This document shows positions 16,775 to 24,842 of a DNA stretch of 64,000 nt, piece after piece (position 1 is the stretch's first letter; every line of letters starts with the position of its first letter). The stretch covers positions 62,001 through 126,000 of the forward strand of contig NZ_FOVU01000003.1 of the NCBI RefSeq assembly GCF_900115265.1. The letters run 5' to 3'. This stretch comes from Bradyrhizobium sp. Ghvi (GTDB taxonomy: Bacteria; Pseudomonadota; Alphaproteobacteria; Rhizobiales; Xanthobacteraceae). The notes under the pieces were generated by a model. The model searched no databases. It had not been told where the DNA came from and worked only from the letters and a program-made list of their open reading frames with translations. Made by a program: the position numbers and the translations under genes.

Positions 16775-18094
16775 TCATTCCGCGCGGCGTGCGATCGGTG
16801 AGGTCAGGATCTGATAGAGGATGATGGCGCCGAAGGTCGCAGTGCCGATGCCGCCGATCGTGAACGCGCCGAATTTGAGCGTGAGATCGCCCGCGCCCGC
16901 GGTCAGCGCCACGGCGACGGTGATCAGGTTGGCGGGATCGGCGAAGTCGACCTTGTTCTCGACCCAGATCCGGCCCGCCATCGCCGCGATCAAACCGAAC
17001 AGCACGATCGACAGGCCGCCGATGACCGGACCCGGGATCGACAGGATCAGCGCGCCGAATTTCGGCGAGAAACCGAGCAGGATCGAGACCGTGGCGGCGA
17101 AGGCGAACAGCAAGGTCGAATAGACCTTGGTCGCCGCCATGACCCCGATGTTCTCGGCATAGGTGGTGACGCCGGTGCCGCCGCCGCAGGCGGCCACGAT
17201 CGTCGCGAGGCTGTCGGCGAACAAGGCGCGGCCGAGATAGGCATCGAGGCTTCGGCCCGTCATGGCGCCGACGGCCTTGATGTGACCGAGGTTCTCGGCG
17301 ACGAGGATGACCGCGACCGGCGCAATCAGAAAGATCGCATCGGCATGAAAGGTCGGTGTCGTGAAGTTCGGCAGGCCGAACCACGGCGCTGCAGCCAGCT
17401 GCGCGAAGTCGATCTGCTTGCCGAAGCCAAGCCCGTTCGCGAACAGCAGATACAGGAGATATCCAGCGATCGCGCCGAGAATGATCGGCAACCGACGCCA
17501 TAAGCCCGGAGCTGCGACGGCGACAACGCCGATGATCAGAACGGTCGCAAGCCCGATCCAGGTATCGAATCCGTTCGCGCTTACGGCCTTGACTGCCACG
17601 GGCGCGAGATTGAGGCCGATCGCGGCGACCACGGCGCCGGTGACGGCCGGCGGCAGCAGCCGCTCGACCCAGCCGACGCCCGACCACATCACGACCAGCG
17701 CGATCACGCCATACAGCACCCCTGCGCCGACGATGCCGCCGAGTGCAACTGATATGTTTGGGTTTGCCCCGTGTCCGGCATAGCCGGTGGCGGCGAGAAC
17801 GACGGCAATGAAGGCGAAGCTCGAGCCGAGATAGCTCGGCACGCGCCCGGCGACGATGACGAAGAAGATCAGCGTGCCGATGCCTGAGAACAGGACCGCA
17901 ACGTTGGGATCGAACCCCATCAGCAGCGGAGCGATGATCGTTGAGCCCGACATCGCGACGCAATGCTGGAGTCCGGAGACGATGGTCTGGCCCCATGACA
18001 GCCGCTCCTCCGGCATGATCACGCCCGAGGTCTTGAGCTTCCAACGCGGGAAATAGCCTTGTGCCTGCTCGCCGGTGCCCGTTGCGTTCGACAT
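16775..18094 (-). CDS. NCS2 family nucleobase:cation symporter (uracil/xanthine permease)
   Basis: A 439-residue inner membrane protein with about 14 hydrophobic segments. It opens with the UraA-like GQTIVSGLQHCVAMSGSTI and contains GGTGVTTYAENIGVMAATKV, the conserved substrate-site helix of the uracil branch (Glu in TYAENIG). These residues point to uracil or a related pyrimidine rather than xanthine. It is the first gene of a minus-strand group with the SDR. No pyrimidine catabolic genes (rut or pyd) are in the window. A uracil/RutG-type role is likely; the substrate is inferred. Confidence 0.9.
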   Translation of the reverse strand: MSNATGTGEQAQGYFPRWKLKTSGVIMPEERLSWGQTIVSGLQHCVAMSGSTIIAPLLMGFDPNVAVLFSGIGTLIFFVIVAGRVPSYLGSSFAFIAVVLAATGYAGHGANPNISVALGGIVGAGVLYGVIALVVMWSGVGWVERLLPPAVTGAVVAAIGLNLAPVAVKAVSANGFDTWIGLATVLIIGVVAVAAPGLWRRLPIILGAIAGYLLYLLFANGLGFGKQIDFAQLAAAPWFGLPNFTTPTFHADAIFLIAPVAVILVAENLGHIKAVGAMTGRSLDAYLGRALFADSLATIVAACGGGTGVTTYAENIGVMAATKVYSTLLFAFAATVSILLGFSPKFGALILSIPGPVIGGLSIVLFGLIAAMAGRIWVENKVDFADPANLITVAVALTAGAGDLTLKFGAFTIGGIGTATFGAIILYQILTSPIARRAE

Positions 18095-18170
18095 GTTCCC
18101 CCCATTTGCTCATGCGGCGATCATCACATGATGTAAATCACGCAAGCTCCATGCATTCGAGACTCACTTT

Positions 18171-18390
18171 ATGACACGGATAGCGATCCAGCCAGCCATT
18201 CACCGGCGGCACCAGCCCTGGTACAAGATCCTCCACGTCCAGGTGCTGATCGCGATGGCGCTGCGTGCTCATCGGCTACTGCGTCGGCATCAGCATCTCG
18301 GAAGGAGAGCTCGATCGCGAGGCGCTGCACGCGACCATGACGCATCCGCTGGAGATCGGCGAAGCGCTGGAGCCCGGCGGCAGCGCGTAG
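18171..18390 (+). pseudogene. dctA: dctA remnant (C4-dicarboxylate carrier) with large internal deletion
   Basis: The first 31 codons read like the start of DctA (MTRIAIQPAIHRRHQPWYKI then a VLIAMAL helix). At 18264 two bases are missing relative to the expected GGC codon, and the next frame continues VLIGY. Straight after this the frame jumps to what looks like the DctA C terminus (EGELDREALHATMTHPLEIG, GEALEPGGSA) and stops at 18390. About 370 internal codons, all the transport core, are gone. The two ends meet in one frame, as expected from a simple deletion plus a small indel. A Bradyrhizobium DctA normally has about 440 residues. No product is expected. Identity rests on remembered family termini. 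Confidence 0.7.
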
Positions 18391-18510
18391 AGCCGCAACG
18401 AGAGCCACGCGTGGCCCGGTTCCATTGCGGTAGTTTCCCGGAATGGAAAATTGGTGCGATGCGAGTCACAACAACGGCGTTGGGATCACCGATTGATACT
18501 CCTTCATTCC

Positions 18511-18540
18511 ACCCGACGCGCTGGGGGCAGGGCGTCGGGT
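18511..18540 (+). terminator. rho-independent-like hairpin downstream of the dctA remnant
   Basis: ACCCGACGC (18511-18519) pairs perfectly with GCGTCGGGT (18532-18540) around a 12-base loop, followed by ATTTGT. It lies 120 bases after the dctA remnant and before the converging ABC-F gene, and may be the original dctA terminator. Confidence 0.5.
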
Positions 18541-18606
18541 ATTTGTAGAATTATCACATGATCGGCCGAGCGGGATCAGATGATCCCGCCGTTGGTGAGC
18601 AACACC

Positions 18607-20190
18607 TCAGATGGCCAGATCGAGTCGGCGCGTAGTTCCAACGGCCCCCAGAAACGCTTCGTCATGACTGGCAACGAGCAGCGCGCCATCATAGGCCCGC
18701 AGGCCCGCTTCGACCGCTTCAATCGACTCGAGATCCAGATGATTGGTCGGCTCGTCCAGGATCAATAGCGACGGCGGCCTCGATCCGCCCAAAACACAGG
18801 CGAGGCCCGCCCGAAACAGCTGCCCGCCGCTCAGGCTGCCAACTTCTTGCAGGGCGGCATCGGCGCGAAACATGAATCGCGCCAGGGCCGCATGGCATTC
18901 ATTCGCTCCCGCTCTTGGATTGAGGCGCTCAAAGTTGTCGAGGATCGAAATTGCGGGATCGAGCAGGCTGACCTTCTGGTCGAACAGCGCGAAGTCCGGC
19001 CTGACCCGCACGGCACCCGACAAAGGGCGCAGCTCGCCTGCGATCAGCTTCAGCAGCGTCGTCTTGCCGGAGCCGTTTGGCCCGACAAGTGCGACGCGCT
19101 CAGGCCCAACGATGGTGAGCGAGAGATCGCGCAAGATCGGCCGCTCCGGATGATAGCCGCTACTGACCCGATCGAGCCAGATCACTTCCCTCCCCGCCGG
19201 CAACTGTGTCGAGGGCTGCTTCACGGACAGCGGCTGAAGGATCTCGATGCGCCGGCGCGCGGCGTCGACCGCATCAATCGCCTCCGCGCGCCGCCTCTCG
19301 GTGCTCTGCGCGGCCTTGCCGCCGCTGTCCTCACTGCGATCCCTGCGCGCGCCTGCGAGAATCCGCGGCATGTCACCCTTGGCGCGTTTCTTCTTGCCGC
19401 TGCTGTCCTTGCGCGCCTTGCGTTCCGCCGTCGCCTGCGCCTGGCTGTCAATCTCCGACAGATGCTTTTCGGCGTGTGCAAGGTCGTGCCTGACGGCGGC
19501 GAGCTCGACCGCCTTCTGCGCGCGATAGCTGCTCCAACTGCCGCCATAGCGCCTCGCGCCGAGCGAGGTCAGCTCGACGATGGCGTCGATGGTCTCCAGC
19601 AGGGCCCGGTCGTGGCTGACGACGATCGCGCCACCACGCCAGCCCGCAAGCAGATCGATCACGGCCTTGCGCCCGTCGCGATCAAGATTGTTGGTCGGCT
19701 CGTCAAGCAGCAGGAAGTCCGGCGCGGTGAAGAGCAACGCAGCGAGACGAACACGCGTGACCTGCCCGCCGGACAAGCGATCCAATTCCGTATCGGGCGC
19801 GATATCGAAGCCGACACGCGCTAGCGCCGTTGCGAGCCGCGTCTCGAGGGTCCAGTCGACCTCACTGACCTCCTCGGTCGAGGCATCGCCGCGCTCCGCC
19901 CGGCGGAGCCGGTCCAGCGCAGCGCCCACGCCGAAGAGGTCGACGACCCTCAGGCCAGCACCAAGCTGGGCGTCCTGGCGCAGGAGCCCGACGGTGCCGT
20001 TGACGATCACGCGCCCCGATTGCGGAACGTGCGCGCCCGTGATCGCGCTGAGCAAGGTTGTCTTGCCGACGCCATTGCGGCCGACGAGGCCGGCGCGTTC
20101 CGCGCCGAAGGTCAAATCGATGTTGGAGAGAAGCGAGCGACCGTCAGGCGTGGACAGCGACAGGCGCGACAGGATGATCGAAGGAGGCAT
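18607..20190 (-). CDS. ABC-F family ATPase (ribosome-associated type)
   Basis: A 527-residue soluble protein with two ABC ATPase domains and no membrane part, the ABC-F layout. Domain 1 has GRNGVGKTTLL, LSGGQVTRVRLA and FLLLDEPTNNLD. Domain 2 has GPNGSGKTTLL, LSGGQLFRAGLA and LLILDEPTNHLD. The linker at about residues 220-320 is basic (KARKDSSGKKKRAKGD), as in ribosome-binding members. ABC-F proteins act on the ribosome in translation or antibiotic protection. The ATG at 20190 directly precedes the first domain; an ATG 18 bases earlier is the alternative. It stands alone, convergent with the dctA remnant. Which subfamily it belongs to is not clear. Confidence 0.92.
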   Translation of the reverse strand: MPPSIILSRLSLSTPDGRSLLSNIDLTFGAERAGLVGRNGVGKTTLLSAITGAHVPQSGRVIVNGTVGLLRQDAQLGAGLRVVDLFGVGAALDRLRRAERGDASTEEVSEVDWTLETRLATALARVGFDIAPDTELDRLSGGQVTRVRLAALLFTAPDFLLLDEPTNNLDRDGRKAVIDLLAGWRGGAIVVSHDRALLETIDAIVELTSLGARRYGGSWSSYRAQKAVELAAVRHDLAHAEKHLSEIDSQAQATAERKARKDSSGKKKRAKGDMPRILAGARRDRSEDSGGKAAQSTERRRAEAIDAVDAARRRIEILQPLSVKQPSTQLPAGREVIWLDRVSSGYHPERPILRDLSLTIVGPERVALVGPNGSGKTTLLKLIAGELRPLSGAVRVRPDFALFDQKVSLLDPAISILDNFERLNPRAGANECHAALARFMFRADAALQEVGSLSGGQLFRAGLACVLGGSRPPSLLILDEPTNHLDLESIEAVEAGLRAYDGALLVASHDEAFLGAVGTTRRLDLAI

Positions 20191-20318
20191 GGAATTCCCC
20201 GTGAGCAAAGCGGATCGGCGTTGCGGTCGGGGTAAAATCCATGGCTGCGAATATCCTTTGGTGAGAGCTGTTCATTAATCCAGCTGCAGCTGGAGATCAA
20301 GCGAGGTGCAAGCGGCCG

Positions 20319-21566
20319 CTATGCCGCCAGCCTGTCGAACTGGGCCTTCCCGGCCTTCATCACCAGGGGAATGTGCTCGCCCTGACCGAGCAGGCACGTG
20401 ACGTCCCGCAGCGGGTTGCCGTCGACAACCAGCAGATCCGCAATCGCCTCAGGCACGATGCGGCCGAGCTTGCCCTCCATGCCGAGCACCTCGGCACCGA
20501 TGACCGTGGCGCTGGCGATGACGTCGCGCGCGCCCAGAATTTCGGCCCGGATGCGGAATTCGTCGCTCTGGAGGCGCTGCGACGGTCCAAGCAGATCGCT
20601 GCCATAACCCATCTTCACCCCGGCTTTGCGATAGATCTCGAGCGAGCGCAGGCCGGCGTCGCGAACGTCGGCGATCTTGGCGACGCTCTCCGGCGGCAGG
20701 CCGTATTGCGCGCCCTCATTGGCGAGCGCTTCGTAGGTCACGAGCGTCGGCACCACATAGGCTCCCTTCTCGGCCATCAGGCGCGCGGTCTGATCGTCGA
20801 TGAGGTTGCCGTGCTCGATGGTACGGACGCCGCAGCGGACCGCGCGCGCGATCGCCGCGGCGGTATAGGCATGGGCGAGCACATAGGTCTGGCGGCCCTG
20901 CGCCTCCTCGACGATGGCGCGGATCTCGTCCTCGGAGTAGCCGAAGGCCCCGACCGGATCGGTCGGCGACGCGACGCCGCCGGAGGCCATGATCTTGATC
21001 TGGTCGGCGCCCATCTGGAGCTCCTCGCGCACCGCCTTCCGCACGCCGTCGACACCGTCGGCCACGCGCGCCAGCGCGCCGACCCGCACGCAACAGGGAC
21101 AGGGCGTATCGCTGGCGAGATAGTCCGAGCGCGCCCGCATGTCGCCATGGCCACCGGTCTGGCTCAGCGCACGGCCGGACACGAACAGCCGAGGTCCGTC
21201 GGTCAGGCCGGTCTCGATCGCATGCTTCATCGCGTGGCCGGCGCCGCCGGCATCGCGCACGGTGGTGAAGCCGCGCCGCAGCATGCCGCGCAGCAGAAGC
21301 GTCGAGCGCAGCGTCACCAGCACGTTGGGAATATGCACCTGCTGCGCCAGATTGAGCTCGACCGCGATGGTGTGCACGTGCAGATCGATCAGCCCGGGCA
21401 TCAGGGTCTTGCCCTTCAAATCGATCGTTCGATCGGCGGACGTTTGCAACGGCCGGTCCGAAACCTCTTTGATCATGGTATCCTCGACCAGCACGTCATG
21501 GCCCGCCAGCAGTTCCGGCTGGAGCGGGTCAAGCAGAGCGGCATTCTTGAAGAGGATGCTGGGCAT
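20319..21566 (-). CDS. metal-dependent amidohydrolase (prolidase/imidazolonepropionase-like)
   Basis: A 415-residue amidohydrolase-superfamily enzyme. Metal ligands are visible: His63 and His65 in DLHVHT, Lys191 in IKIMASGG (likely the carboxylated bridging lysine), His232 in AHAY, His252 in IEHG and Asp324 in GSDLLG. This set matches the Xaa-Pro dipeptidase/ochratoxinase-like group, which cleaves amide bonds of N-acyl amino acids or dipeptides. A CPCC cluster at 156-159 is unusual. The gene lies 12 bases after a GAF protein and in line with an MFS transporter, so the substrate is probably imported by that transporter. No signal peptide is seen, so it acts in the cytoplasm. Confidence 0.9.
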   Translation of the reverse strand: MPSILFKNAALLDPLQPELLAGHDVLVEDTMIKEVSDRPLQTSADRTIDLKGKTLMPGLIDLHVHTIAVELNLAQQVHIPNVLVTLRSTLLLRGMLRRGFTTVRDAGGAGHAMKHAIETGLTDGPRLFVSGRALSQTGGHGDMRARSDYLASDTPCPCCVRVGALARVADGVDGVRKAVREELQMGADQIKIMASGGVASPTDPVGAFGYSEDEIRAIVEEAQGRQTYVLAHAYTAAAIARAVRCGVRTIEHGNLIDDQTARLMAEKGAYVVPTLVTYEALANEGAQYGLPPESVAKIADVRDAGLRSLEIYRKAGVKMGYGSDLLGPSQRLQSDEFRIRAEILGARDVIASATVIGAEVLGMEGKLGRIVPEAIADLLVVDGNPLRDVTCLLGQGEHIPLVMKAGKAQFDRLAA

Positions 21567-21578
21567 CGCGGTTTCCTG

Positions 21579-22082
21579 TCAGGATCGGGCCGGCGCAAGC
21601 AAGGCCGGCAATGTGAGCTGGGCAAAGGGCAGACACGCAGCGACGTCGTCTTCACCGTACCAGTGCGCTTCGTGGAGCAGATTGAGGGAGCCGAGCGTAC
21701 GTCCGCGCCAGCGCACGGGCATGTTGAGCACGCTTTCGCAGCCGAGCGAGGCGATCAGCTCGTGGTCGGAGAACACGTTGCGCAAATCGGCCTGCGTGCG
21801 GCCGATGTAGGCTTCGCCGCGGTCGAGCACGGCTTCGGTCCACGGCCCCGGCGCCAGACGCTTGCGTCCTCCCGTGGGATAGGGGCCGGGAAGGTTGGAA
21901 TAGATTCGCGCGGCTTCGCCGGTCTCGCCGTCGTAAGTCAGGATCGTGAACAGCTTGTGCCCGATCGCTGATTTCAGGGCGCGGTCGAGCGCAGCAAACA
22001 ACGCATCTGGCTGGTCCACTTGGCCCTGTGCCGCTGCGACGGCGCCGAGCCAGGGATCGGCCTCGGCCTTAGTCCGGTTCAT
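21579..22082 (-). CDS. GAF domain-containing protein
   Basis: A 167-residue protein made almost wholly of one GAF fold: residues about 20-160, with FTILTYDGETGEAARIYSN and the LGCESVLNMPVRWRGRTLGS core. There is no attached output domain. It could bind a small molecule and act as a sensor or stability partner, but nothing in the sequence tells which. The start overlaps the end of the MFS transporter gene by 4 bases and the stop is 12 bases before the amidohydrolase, so it is translated as part of that three-gene operon. A lone GAF protein in a catabolic operon suggests ligand sensing of the imported compound (inference). Confidence 0.8.
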   Translation of the reverse strand: MNRTKAEADPWLGAVAAAQGQVDQPDALFAALDRALKSAIGHKLFTILTYDGETGEAARIYSNLPGPYPTGGRKRLAPGPWTEAVLDRGEAYIGRTQADLRNVFSDHELIASLGCESVLNMPVRWRGRTLGSLNLLHEAHWYGEDDVAACLPFAQLTLPALLAPARS

Positions 22083-23437
22083 GCGACCTCGCCCGCGGCG
22101 ATCTCTTCCAGTGAACGCCCCCGCGTCGGCACGCCCATCAAGACGACGGTGATCGCCCCGAGCAGCAACACCGTGGTGGTGACGCCGAACACGCCGGCGA
22201 AGCCGAAATTGGGATAGAGGTAGCCGACCAGGATCGGCGAAACGATGGCGCCGATGCGACCGATCGCCGAAGCAAGCCCGGCGCCGGTGGTCCTGATCGG
22301 CGTCGGGAATACCTCGGCGGTGTAGGCATAGACGCCGGCATAGGTGCCGTTCATGAACAGCGACAGCAGAATGCCCGCCAGCATGATGTGCTGATCCGTC
22401 TGCGCGAAGGCGAGGCCAAGCGCGCTGGCGCCGCCGAGCAGCATGTAGGTCGCAATCGTCGCCTGCCGGCCGATGCGCTCATTGAAATACGCCGCGCTGA
22501 AATAGCCGGGGATCTGCGCACAATAGATCGCGATCGAATAGCCGAAGCTCTTGGTGATACTCATGCCGTTCTGGACCAAGAGACCCGGGATCCAGACGAA
22601 GAAGGAATAATAGCTGAAGGTGATCGCAAGCCACATGATCCAGGTCATGATGGTGATGCGCGCCTGGCGGGCGGCGAGAAGCGCCGCGAAATTGGCGAGC
22701 AGCGTTCCACCGGTGCCAGTGGGCGCAGCGGCTTCGACCACCGGCGGCGGCAGGACCCGGCCTTCGCGCGTAAAGCCCGCCTCGATCTTGTCGAGGACGG
22801 CCGCGGCTTCCTTCTCCCGGCCGCGGGCTTCCAGCCAGCGCGGCGATTCCGGCAGCGCCCGGCGCCACCATAGCAGCATGACGACCGGCACCGCGGTGAT
22901 GACCAGCACGACGCGCCAGCCATTATCGTAAGCGGGCACGATGAAGTAGCCGAGCAGGGCTGCGGCGACGAAGCCGAAGGAGAAGAAGCCGGCCAGTGCG
23001 CCGGTGAAACTGCCGCGGTAGCGTCGCGCCACGAACTCCGCGAGATAAGGCGCGATGATCGCGCTCTCGGCGCCGGTGCCCATGCCGGCCACGATGCGGG
23101 CGACGAAGAAAGCCGGCCAGGTGTCCACCAACGCACTGGCGATGGACGCCGCACAGTACAGCGCCAGCGCAGACATCATCACCGCGCGGCGCCCGATGAG
23201 GTCACCGAGCGTGCCGGCGAACAGCGCGCCGAACAGGAAGCCGATATAGGTGCTGCTGCCGAGCACGCCGATCTGGACGCTCGACAGATTCCACGCGGTG
23301 CGCAGCACCGGCAGGATGAAAGCGAGCACCGCCGCGTCCATGGCGTCGAACATGTAGCCGAGCCCGCCCATCAGCAGCAGGTGCGTGTGGAAGCGTGCAA
23401 ACGGAAGGCGCTCGATGCGCGCCGATATCATTGACAT
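22079..23437 (-). CDS. MFS transporter, sugar/aromatic-acid porter type
   Basis: A 452-residue inner membrane transporter with 12 predicted helices. It shows the MFS signatures GTLGDLIGRRAVMM (loop 2-3), RIVAGMGTGAESAII (helix 4) and ESPRWLEARGREKEA (loop 6-7), the last typical of the sugar-porter/organic-acid symporter branch. Proton-coupled uptake of an organic acid or amide-linked compound is likely. It is the first gene of the MFS-GAF-amidohydrolase operon and is divergent from a LysR gene 116 bases away, the usual arrangement for inducible uptake. Confidence 0.9.
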   Translation of the reverse strand: MSMISARIERLPFARFHTHLLLMGGLGYMFDAMDAAVLAFILPVLRTAWNLSSVQIGVLGSSTYIGFLFGALFAGTLGDLIGRRAVMMSALALYCAASIASALVDTWPAFFVARIVAGMGTGAESAIIAPYLAEFVARRYRGSFTGALAGFFSFGFVAAALLGYFIVPAYDNGWRVVLVITAVPVVMLLWWRRALPESPRWLEARGREKEAAAVLDKIEAGFTREGRVLPPPVVEAAAPTGTGGTLLANFAALLAARQARITIMTWIMWLAITFSYYSFFVWIPGLLVQNGMSITKSFGYSIAIYCAQIPGYFSAAYFNERIGRQATIATYMLLGGASALGLAFAQTDQHIMLAGILLSLFMNGTYAGVYAYTAEVFPTPIRTTGAGLASAIGRIGAIVSPILVGYLYPNFGFAGVFGVTTTVLLLGAITVVLMGVPTRGRSLEEIAAGEVA

Positions 23438-23505
23438 GGAAGTCCCCCTCGCTTGCGGCCCGGCACGCCGCGCCTCGTTCGGGAGGAAACCATAGACAAA
23501 GTGAC

Positions 23506-23519
23506 ATTATCGTCATAAT
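23506..23519. promoter_or_regulatory. candidate LysR-type operator between MFS and lysR genes
   Basis: ATTAT-CGTC-ATAAT is a perfect 5-bp inverted repeat in the divergent intergenic region, within an AT-rich stretch. It contains the TTAT/ATAA core expected of LysR-type sites. Position 35 bases before the lysR start suits autoregulation. Inference only. Confidence 0.4.
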
Positions 23520-23553
23520 TTATAATCTTGATCTAATATATCACCACGGTGAA

Positions 23554-24474
23554 TGTGTGTCGTTCCGCGCGCTCGACCTCAACCTGCTGAAAGTCTTCGA
23601 GGCGCTGATGACCGAGGGCAGCGTCACGCGCGCGGCGAGCACGCTGACCATGACCCAGCCCGCCGTCAGCAACGCTCTGGCGCGTCTGCGCGAAGCGCTC
23701 GGCGACCCCCTGTTCGTGCGATCGGGCACCGGCATTCGCCCCACCCAGCGCGCCGTGGTGCTATGGGAGCCGATCGGCGAAGCGCTGGAAAGCGTGCGCA
23801 GCGCGCTCGACGAGCAGGTGTTCGATCCCGGTCGCGCCCAGACCGAGTTCATCCTGTCGATGTCGGACTACGTGTCTTCCCTGGTGATGCCGGACCTGCT
23901 GAAGCATTTGGACAAGGTCGCGCCGAAGGCCCGCGTTCACACCGTGCCCAATACAGTCGTGGAGATCGCCGACCAGCTCGAGGACAACAGGGTCGACTGC
24001 GTGCTCAGCGTCTATGTCAACGAGGCGCAGCAGCCCGCCGCGATCCGCTCGCGCTCGCTATGGACCGTCGACTATGCCTGCTTCATGCGACGCGGCCATC
24101 CGCTCGCCACGGGGAAGCGGCTGGGCACGCGCGCTTTCCTCAACGCCCGGCATATCGATGTGAGTCTCGCAGGCAAGACGCAGCCGTCCTACGACCTGTT
24201 CCTCGCCTCACGCGGGCTGTCGCGCAATCTGGTGGCGACCGTCAACCATTACAGCGCGGCCTACGAGACCGTGCGGCAGTCCGATCTCATCGCGGTGCTG
24301 CCGCGCGATCTGCGCTCGGAGTCTCGCCACGCACCGTTCCTACAGGCGATTCCGCTGCGACTGCAGGCACCGCCGCGCATCGTCAGCCTGTTCTGGCATC
24401 AGCGCAACGACACCGTTCCCGCACAGCGCTGGCTGCGCGAGACGCTGGTCGCGATGTTCGCAAGGTCTGATTGA
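23554..24474 (+). CDS. LysR family transcriptional regulator
   Basis: A 306-residue LysR regulator. The N-terminal winged helix reads LDLNLLKVFEALMTEGSVTR then LTMTQPAVSNALARLREALG (helix-turn-helix). An effector-binding domain of about 200 residues follows, of the NahR/NodD-like branch (SMSDYVSSLVMPDLL). The start is taken as the GTG at 23554, just before the conserved domain; an upstream in-frame ATG at 23395 would run back through the divergent promoter into the MFS gene. It should control the MFS-GAF-amidohydrolase operon. It ends 5 bases before the converging ridA stop. Confidence 0.9.
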   Translation, partial: CVSFRALDLNLLKVFEALMTEGSVTRAASTLTMTQPAVSNALARLREALGDPLFVRSGTGIRPTQRAVVLWEPIGEALESVRSALDEQVFDPGRAQTEFILSMSDYVSSLVMPDLLKHLDKVAPKARVHTVPNTVVEIADQLEDNRVDCVLSVYVNEAQQPAAIRSRSLWTVDYACFMRRGHPLATGKRLGTRAFLNARHIDVSLAGKTQPSYDLFLASRGLSRNLVATVNHYSAAYETVRQSDLIAVLPRDLRSESRHAPFLQAIPLRLQAPPRIVSLFWHQRNDTVPAQRWLRETLVAMFARSD

Positions 24475-24479
24475 CCGGA

Positions 24480-24827
24480 TCAGCCCTTCAGCGCGGTGAC
24501 CACCACCTCGATCAGCGCGCCGCCGCCGAGATCGGCGACGCCGACGGTGGCGCGGGTCGGCAGATGGTCGCCGAAGAACTCGGTCCAGGCCGCATCCATT
24601 TCCTTCTTCCTGGAGAGGTCGGTGACGAAGATCGAGGCGCTGACGACCCGGCTCTTGTCGGTGCCGGCTTCCTTCAGATAGCCGGCGATCTTGCCGAGGA
24701 TGTTGCGGGTCTGCTCGCCCATCGAGACCGAGGTGTCGTCGGCAATGGTGCCGCCGAGGAAGACGAAGCCATTCGCTTCGACGGCGCGGTGCATGATGGG
24801 CGTGCGGATGCTGCGGGTGATGCTCAT
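24480..24827 (-). CDS. RidA family protein
   Basis: A 115-residue RidA/YjgF-family enamine/imine deaminase. The signature region is near the end (HLPTRATVGVADLGGGALIE), with Arg92 matching the arginine that binds the substrate carboxylate in RidA. The subfamily is not typical housekeeping RidA; the N terminus is short. It is the last gene of the ABC transporter-flavoenzyme operon. There it most likely hydrolyses the imine or enamine released when the amino-acid-type substrate is oxidised, giving the keto acid and ammonia. That link is inferred from chemistry and position. Confidence 0.9.
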   Translation of the reverse strand: MSITRSIRTPIMHRAVEANGFVFLGGTIADDTSVSMGEQTRNILGKIAGYLKEAGTDKSRVVSASIFVTDLSRKKEMDAAWTEFFGDHLPTRATVGVADLGGGALIEVVVTALKG

Positions 24828-24842
24828 GATATCCTCTTGTTT

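Noticed and set aside
18171-18548. A 125-codon open frame as a new gene
   Set aside because: Only its first 31 codons have family sequence; beyond the frameshift it reads out of frame through the dctA tail.
20373-21971. Long plus-strand open frame of 532 codons
   Set aside because: It is antisense to the amidohydrolase and GAF genes, has no domain pattern and a composition typical of GC-rich shadow frames. The same holds for 44222-45766 (minus), 51068-52501 (minus), 1814-2770 (plus) and 30665-32785 (plus).
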